Shown here piece by piece: positions 58,008-64,000 of a DNA stretch of 64,000 nucleotides. Both the position numbers and the translations under genes were made by a program. The notes under the pieces were generated by a model. That model saw nothing but the letters and a program-made list of their open reading frames with translations, was not told the origin of the DNA and did no database searches. Each line of letters opens with the position of its first letter. Position 1 is the stretch's first letter. This stretch comes from Salticus scenicus. Its lineage: Eukaryota > Arthropoda > Arachnida > Araneae > Salticidae. The DNA is taken from contig CAWVNO010001198.1 in the NCBI GenBank assembly GCA_963930645.1, positions 620,001 through 684,000 of the forward strand. Reading direction: 5' to 3'.

Positions 58008-61000
58008 ATGCCGCAACCACCCAGAAAGAAAAAATGCTTAAGAAGATACCAAAAAGAAGACCAAGAAAGAAAAAGGACTGCAAAGAATGAAGTGCAACGA
58101 AACAGAGAGTCTGCATTGATAGCGAGGTCAGAAGAAACACCTGAAGAGAGAGAAAGAAGACTTCAACGAAACAGACAGTGTAAATGGATAGCAAGGTTAG
58201 AAGAAACACATGAAGAAAGAGAAGTAAGGCTTCAACAAAACAGACAGTCAACATCGCGAGCAAGATTACAAGAAACACCTGAAGAAAGAGAAAGAAGGCT
58301 TCAACAAAACAGTCAGTCAACATCGCGAGCAAGGTTGCATGAAACGCCTGAAGAAAGAGAAAGAAGGCTGCAACAAAACAGGCAAGCTATATCTGCGGCC
58401 CGGTTGGAAAAATGGAGAAACAAGGAAAAGGCTGCATTCAATTACAGTCCAATTTCCCCTTATTCATCAGATTCATCTATTACAATTGGTTCCATGTCAA
58501 AAGTATGTGATTATTGTGGTGCACTGAAATGGAAAGAGGAAGCACCAGGAATGTGTTGCAGTGCTGGGAAAGTAAAACTTACTTCATTAGGCGATCCTCC
58601 GGTAGTTCTACGCTCTTTGTTTTCAGATCAAACAGAGAATGCAAAACATTTTCAGCAGAATGTTAGGCGTTACAATGCCTGTTTTGCGATGACGTCTTTT
58701 GGAGCAACTAAAATAGTTAGAAAAACGGGATACATGCCGACTATCAAAATACAAGGTCAAGTTTTTCACAGAATTGGCAGTCTACTTTCAGCCGAAACTG
58801 AAGAACCGAAATTTTTACAAGTTTATTTTATCAATGATTTCCAGGAGCAACTTCAGCGACGTTGCAGGAACGTCGTAAATGTTCGAGAACAAATAGTTAT
58901 GACTTTACAAGATATGCTACATAAGGGAAATGATTACATCAAAAGTTTAAAAACTGCCATGGAAAATATTAGTCCGGAAGTTTCCTTAAAAATTGTTGCT
59001 GATAAAATTCCAAGAAATGAACATGAAAGAAAATTTAATATTCCTGTTTCATCAGAAGTGGCAGTTATTATAACCGGAGAAAGACATGAAACTCGAGATA
59101 TAATTTTGTCGTTGAGAAATAATGATTTACAAAGAATCAGTGAAACTCATCGGTCTTATGACGCGTTACAGTACCCTCTGCTATTTTGGAAAGGTGAAGA
59201 CGGTTATCACTTTCAGTTGAAACAAATCAATCCTAACACTGGTTTATTGACCAATAAAAAAGTTTCGGCTATGGACTTTTATGCTTTCAGGATTATGATG
59301 AGAAGTCAGGAATTCAACATTATACTGAGAGGAAGAGAGTTATTTCATCAATTTTTGGTTGATATGTATGCGAAGATAGAATCAGAAAGACTGCGATATA
59401 TTTATATGAATCAACGAAAGCTGAGAGCTGCTGAATACGTTCACCTGAGAGACGCTGTTCTGAATGACGGCGATGTTCATAACATTGGACAATTAGTAAT
59501 ATTGCCTTCAAGTTTCACTGGTAGTCCTCGCTACATGCACGAGAAAACACAGGATGCCATGGTATATGTTCGTAATTATGGTCGACCCGACCTTTTTGTA
59601 ACATTCAGATGCAATCCAAAATGGAATGAGATTAAAAAAGAACTTTTCCCTGGACAAAAAACATAAGATAGACATGATTTGTTAGCCAGAGTGTTTCACC
59701 TAAAACAAAGGAATATGATGCATCTCATTTTGAAGGCAAAAATATTTGGGCCAGTACAATGTTTTATGCATACCATCGAATGGCAGAAAAGGGGGCTTCC
59801 TCATGCTCACATACTGGTATGGTTAAAAAATAAAATTCATGCAGAACAAATTGATCGCTTAATTAGTGCTGAAATTCCCAATCCAGATGAAGATCCTGAA
59901 TTATTTAGTTGCATCAAAACACAAATGGTACACGGTCCATGTGGAAAAATAAACCCTAATTCACCCTGCATGAAGAACGGAACGTGCTCTAAGCGCTACC
60001 CAAGAAATTTTCTAAAAGAAACTCAGACAGGATTAGACGGTTATCCACTGTATCGTCGAAGAAGTCCTGAACATGGTGGATTTACAACAACTCTTTCAGT
60101 CCGAGGTTCAGAAATTTCAGTGGATAACAGATGGATTGTTCCGTATTGCCCCTTACTCTCGAAAATATTTCAGGCACACATAAATGTAGAGTACTGTAAC
60201 TCTGTGAAGTCAATTAAATATGTGTGCAAGTATATAAACAAAGGATCAGATATGGCAGTGTTTCACCTTACTGAATCTGAGAACGTACAAAATGAAGTAA
60301 ATGAGTACCAAATAGGAAGATATATTAGTAGTAACGAGGCAGTATGGAGAATTTTGAATTTTCCTATTCATGAACGGTATCCAAATATTGTACACCTATG
60401 TGTCCATCTTCAAAACGGCCAAAGAGTTTACTTTAATGTGAACAACGCTATGCAAATAGCACAGGCTACACAAGAAACTACCCTTACAGCTTACTTCAAA
60501 CTTTGTATAGAAGATGACTTTGCCCGTACTTTGGTCTACAATGAAGTTCCCAAGTACTACATATGGAACGTTCATAAAAAAAAATGGAGTCGCCGTAAAG
60601 TTGGAGGAAATGTAGCAAACTACCCAGGAATTAGATGTAGTGATGCTCTCGGCAGAGTTTATACAGTTCATCCAAATAATTCGGAATGTTTCCATCTCAG
60701 GTTACTTCTGCATGTAGTTAGGGGACCACAATCATTTGATGATTTAAAATCAGTAGATGGTCACGTATGTGAAACATTTAAAATGGCCTGTCAACTCAGA
60801 GGACTACTCGAAAATGACAATCATTGGAATGTAACAATGGAAGAAGCTGCTTTGGTGAAATCTCCAAAAATGCTCAGGAATCTGTTCGTCCTTCTATTGA
60901 AAACATGCCATGTAGCAGAGCCTTTAGACTTATGGATCAAGCATAAAGAAAATCTTTCTGAGGACATACTGCACCAGACAAGAACATTGCATAATAATTT

Positions 61001-62585
61001 TCAGTTAAATTACAATGAAGCCATCTTCAATAAAGTCTTGGTAATGATTGAAGATAAACTAATATCTTTGGGTGGTTCTGAGTTAAAGTCTTTTGGTTTG
61101 CCTGAGCCAAATCGAAGCAACGAATTCGTAACTGAATTAACTTCTGAAGAAATTTATGATGTTGAACAATTGCAAATATATTTACAAGAACATCAATCTA
61201 AATTAACGACTTATCAAAAAGATGTTTTTGTTATTATTAGTAAATCAGTTTTTAATAGATCAGGTGGCATTTTTTTTCTTGGATGCACCAGGGGGAACTG
61301 GGAAAACTTTTCTCTTAAACCTTATTCTCGCAAAAGTTAGACACAGATGTGATGTTGCTTTAGCTGTTGCATCCTCAGGAATTGCTGCTACACTTTTGGC
61401 AGGAGGTAAAACAGCACATTCTACATTTAATTTACCAATAAATTTAACTACCTCAGAAACGCCAACATGTATTATATCCAAAGGTTCTGATAAGGCCAAA
61501 CTTTTACAGAAATGCAAACTAAATGTATGGGATGAATTTACGATGTCCCACAAAGCAGCATTTGAGGCACTGACTATAACTTTACAGAACTTAAGAAACA
61601 ATAACAATATTATGGGAGGCTTAACTCTACTAATAGCTGGTGACTTTCGTCAAACGCTGCCAGTCGTGCACCGTAGAATAAGAGCTGACGAAATAAATGC
61701 ATGCTTAAAAGCTTCTTTCCTGTGGACTCATGTTCGAAGACTTCAGTTAAAACAAATATGCGAGCACTTTTGACGGACGATATCAATGCACAGGAATTTT
61801 CTGATAAACTGTTGCAAATCGGAAACGGAACTATGTCATCATGTAATAATGGACTTATAAAAGTACACAGCATTGCCCATGAAGTAAAAACTCATGAAGA
61901 ACTTATGACGACAGTATTTCCAAATATAGAAGAAAACTTCAGTGATCATAATTGGTTGTGTGAAAGAGCTATTCTATGTCCAAAAAATGAGGATGTTACA
62001 ATTACTAATAATGAGTTATTAAAACGTTTACCTAGAACTGCTTGCATTTATAAATCAATTGATACAGTTTGTGAGCAAAATGAAGCAATTAATTACCCTA
62101 CAGAATTCTTAAATTCTTTAGAAATACCAGGAATGCCATCACATACCTTACATTTGAAACAAGGTTCGCGCATTATGTTATTAAGGAATTTGGATCCTCC
62201 CACATTATGTAATGGCACAAGATTGGCTGTGAAAAAATTGATGAAAAATATTATTGAGGCTACAATTCTTACAGGTCCTGCAGCTGGAAATGATGTCTTA
62301 ATTCCTAGAATTCCAATTATTCCTTCAGATCTAACCTTTCAGTTCAAACGATTACAATTTCCGGTTCGTCTAAGTTTTGCAATTACTATTAATAAAGCAC
62401 AAGGCCAATCTCTAAAAGCTGTTGGCGTTGACTTACGAAAACCATGTTTTTCACATGGTCAATTGTATGTTGCATGTTCACGTGTTGGAAGTAAAGAAAA
62501 TCTGCACATATTATCTCCAAATGGAACAACTGCAAACATTGTGTATCCCGAAGCCCTTTTGAATTGCACAAATGGGGAGGACTGA
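58008..62585 (+). pseudogene. Helitron Rep/helicase, broken by one stop and two frameshifts
   Basis: The product in its family joins a rolling-circle Rep endonuclease to a PIF1-type helicase that moves the element as single strands. I start at ATG 58008. Residues about 30-135 hold a 23-residue charged repeat (EETPEERERRLQRNRQ and variants, about four units). A Cys-rich YCGALKW...MCC motif follows near residue 165-185, then the Helitron-like N domain. The HUH motif is PHAHIL (H599, H601) and the paired catalytic tyrosines are Y738 and Y742. The helicase has Walker A GGTGKT (about 61290), Walker B WDE (about 61530), GDFRQ (about 61640), INKAQGQS (about 62390) and YVACSR (about 62466). Breaks: an in-frame TAA at 59664-59666, an 8-T run at 61270-61277 with one T too many, and a 4-A run at 61749-61752 with one A too few. 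All core catalytic residues remain, so decay is recent. Confidence 0.9.
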
Positions 62586-62846
62586 TTACTTAAGAGCTTT
62601 TTCCCTGTGGACTCATGTTCAAAGATCTCAATTAAAAACAAATAAGCGACCATTTTTGACGGGCAATATCAATGCACAAGAATTCTCTTATAAACTGTTG
62701 TAAATCGGAAACATTATTTTACCATCATGTAGTAATGGACTTATAAAAATAACCCCATTGCCCATGAAGAACTTATGACGACTGTATATTCAAATATAGA
62801 AGAAAACTTCAATGATCGTAATTGCTTGTGTGAAAGAGCGAACTTT
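62586..62846 (+). pseudogene. Duplicated helicase fragment after the Helitron gene
   Basis: This stretch repeats 61706-61965 of the helicase (GTGGACTCATGTTC, GCAATATCAATGCACAAGAA, AACTTATGACGACTGTAT) with several stops and small deletions. At the position of the frameshift in the main gene it has five A (TTAAAAACAAAT) instead of four, which supports a one-base loss there. It may come from slippage, abortive rolling-circle replication or a second copy. Confidence 0.8.
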
Positions 62847-63019
62847 TGAATAATTTCCTTTTTTTTTTCTTTTATATATAAAACGATATAAAAACAGAAG
62901 GATTCTGTTTTTTTAAAAATAAAAAAGAGTAAAAATGTGTGAGTCCGGACAATTTCAGTATTTTTTTATTTTTTTTATTTTTATAAAGCTATATAGAAAA
63001 GAGTTTCCTTTAAATATAG

Positions 63020-63048
63020 TGACCAGCGAAGCGGGCAATGCCTGCTAG
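63020..63048 (+). other. Helitron 3' terminus
   Basis: ACCAGCGAAGCGGGCAATGC then CTGCTAG precedes T. The short inverted GCGGGCA...TGCCTGC stem just before CTAG is the hairpin that stops Helitron replication in known families. Confidence 0.75.
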
Positions 63049-63063
63049 TTTAAAGAATAAATA

Positions 63064-63600
63064 TTTTACTTCTACATTTGTCCCTCTTGTCCCGCCTAGA
63101 TATATAATACACTCACTGTGATCTTCATAAAAAGTAAGTGATAGTTATAAAATATATCATTAAAGTCAGTAAAATGTTGATATAAAAAATCATTTTATTT
63201 TCCTCTGACCCCTCCCCCTCTTTAACCCCCCCCCCCAAGTATGTCTGACACTTACTGTAATTTTTTCACAAATTGTACGTGATTATACAAAGTTTTATTA
63301 ATATCGGTAAGAGTTGATATAAAACCATTTTTTTTTTTTCAATCTGCTGCTAGTCAAGCCCTAATTAACGCCAGGGCATGCAGGGCAGTTGCCCTGGGCC
63401 CCCCCCTTCTGGAAGGGTCCCCCGAACAGGAATAAGCAGAAATTTTGCAACCTAAAAACCTCTTATGCCACTGCAAGGGGGACCCCCAGAAAAAGCTTGC
63501 CCCGGGGCTCCAGGTAGTCTAAGTTGGGCCCTGCTGCTAGTCCCTTCCCCCTCTTCCCCCAGGTACTATATACTAAATGAATGTTGTACTAAATCCATTG
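63064..63600 (+). repeat. Tandem units of about 160 bp with C-rich tract
   Basis: Three diverged units share a pyrimidine-rich CTCTTCCCCC-like tract, a TATAATAC/TATGTC/TATATAC stretch ACACTYACTGT, and TTGATATAAAA. The third is split by the insertion at 63356-63530. Confidence 0.6.
63356..63530. mobile_element. 175-bp insertion with 12-bp direct repeats
   Basis: CTGCTGCTAGTC occurs at 63344-63355 and 63531-63542, directly on each side of a GC-rich 175-bp stretch. Removing the insert and one repeat restores the tandem unit. The interior has GGGCAGTTGCCCTGGGCC and TTGCCCCGGGGCTCC, semi-palindromic words common at hAT-type MITE ends. The outer bases give only weak inverted ends. Confidence 0.5.
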
Positions 63601-64000
63601 AAATTTCAAAAAATGTAATTTGAAAGTAATTTTTTAAATTCTATACTTGATATTTATTATTTTGCGATTTGCGAGCTGGAAAAGTGCCCTTTTCCGGGTG
63701 CCCTTTTTTCCAAGATCCATATTCTAGTCATTCATTTTAGGATTTATTTACTTAAAGAAAAAAAAAATGAATTTCCATTTGTGAATAAGTACAAAATTTA
63801 AAAATTTCGCACTTTTAGGTAACAAAATCTTTTCATGAATTAACCAGAAACTAGCTAGTCAGCATTTAAATATAACTGAACGATATATTTTGTATAAAAT
63901 TATTTTTAAACTTGTTATTGCTGATTAAAAGCAAAAAATAAAAAAAAAAGGAAGAAGAAGAAGAAAGAAAGAAAAGAGAGAAAATAATAATCATAATCAT
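63601..64000. other. AT-rich DNA, no gene
   Basis: Nothing recognisable apart from a repeated GTGCCCTTTTCCGGGTGCCC word near 63683 and a GA-rich end (63950-63980). Confidence 0.5.

Larger units (their letters stand above)
54738..63048 (+). mobile_element. Autonomous-type Helitron, 8.3 kb, with decayed coding region
   Basis: The 5' end A|TCTTCTATACATATAATAA is followed by a GTGTGTGTGT run, as in arthropod Helitrons. The 3' end is AGCGAAGCGGGCAATGCCTG, then CTAG|T. Host A (54737) and T (63049) flank it, the known Helitron target with no duplication. The 3.3-kb leader (54738-58007) has repeats and a nested MITE. The Rep/helicase coding region (58008-62585) and a helicase fragment (62586-62846) follow. 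The enzyme is broken, so this copy should not move by itself. Confidence 0.75.

Noticed and set aside
58006..58332. Leucine-rich, membrane-like frame on the minus strand
   Set aside because: It is the antisense of the Helitron charged repeat; the plus strand explains it.

Overview
The window looks like AT-rich, repeat-laden animal nuclear DNA. It has long poly-A/poly-T and poly-C/poly-G runs, (TA)n microsatellites, tRNA-derived SINEs, mariner and Helitron relics, and no bacterial-style gene packing. An arthropod, perhaps a chelicerate such as a spider, is my guess from the transposon mix, and it is only an inference. I recognise no complete host gene; one short candidate host exon is listed at low confidence. 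Nearly all recognisable coding sequence belongs to mobile elements.

Layout. (1) 1-3764: the right end of a virus-like Polinton/Maverick-type element. It has a protein-primed family B DNA polymerase open from the first base of the window, a 46-bp minisatellite, a GC-rich subterminal block and a 134-bp hairpin terminus ending ...CACTACT. (2) 3765-15937: non-coding DNA with a short Helitron, a fully palindromic TTAA-flanked MITE, a 1.8-kb tandem duplication of Helitron-like sequence and a 485-bp tandem array. (3) 15938-33834: a 17.9-kb near-perfect giant palindrome, with two arms of about 8.9 kb around a 158-bp loop. Its outer ends (hairpin terminus, iterated GTTGCCA motif, GC-rich block, 46-bp minisatellite) match the polymerase element. 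It starts AG, ends CT, and is flanked by the same 6 bp, AATCCG, on both sides. (4) 33841-54737: non-coding DNA with several SINEs, dispersed tandem repeats, a 217-bp mariner derivative that keeps the transposase C-terminus, a paired 16-bp minisatellite and a 517-bp insertion between 15-bp direct repeats. (5) 54738-63048: a complete-length (8.3 kb) but broken autonomous Helitron encoding a Rep/helicase. (6) 63049-64000: tandem repeat with a small insertion, then low-complexity sequence.

How the parts relate. The polymerase element and the giant palindrome appear to be relatives. The palindrome carries two mirror copies of the polymerase-side end and lacks the polymerase, so it looks like a non-autonomous snap-back derivative mobilised by such an element. 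Each terminus is itself a hairpin, and its two strands changed together between the two elements, which suggests the hairpin is templated on itself. The arms carry 24 symmetric TGASTCA sites (AP-1/bZIP type) and, near the loop, mirrored CRE/E-box blocks each followed by a consensus splice donor pointing outward. The palindrome therefore has the look of a divergently transcribed regulatory unit. I consider this system the most interesting content of the window.
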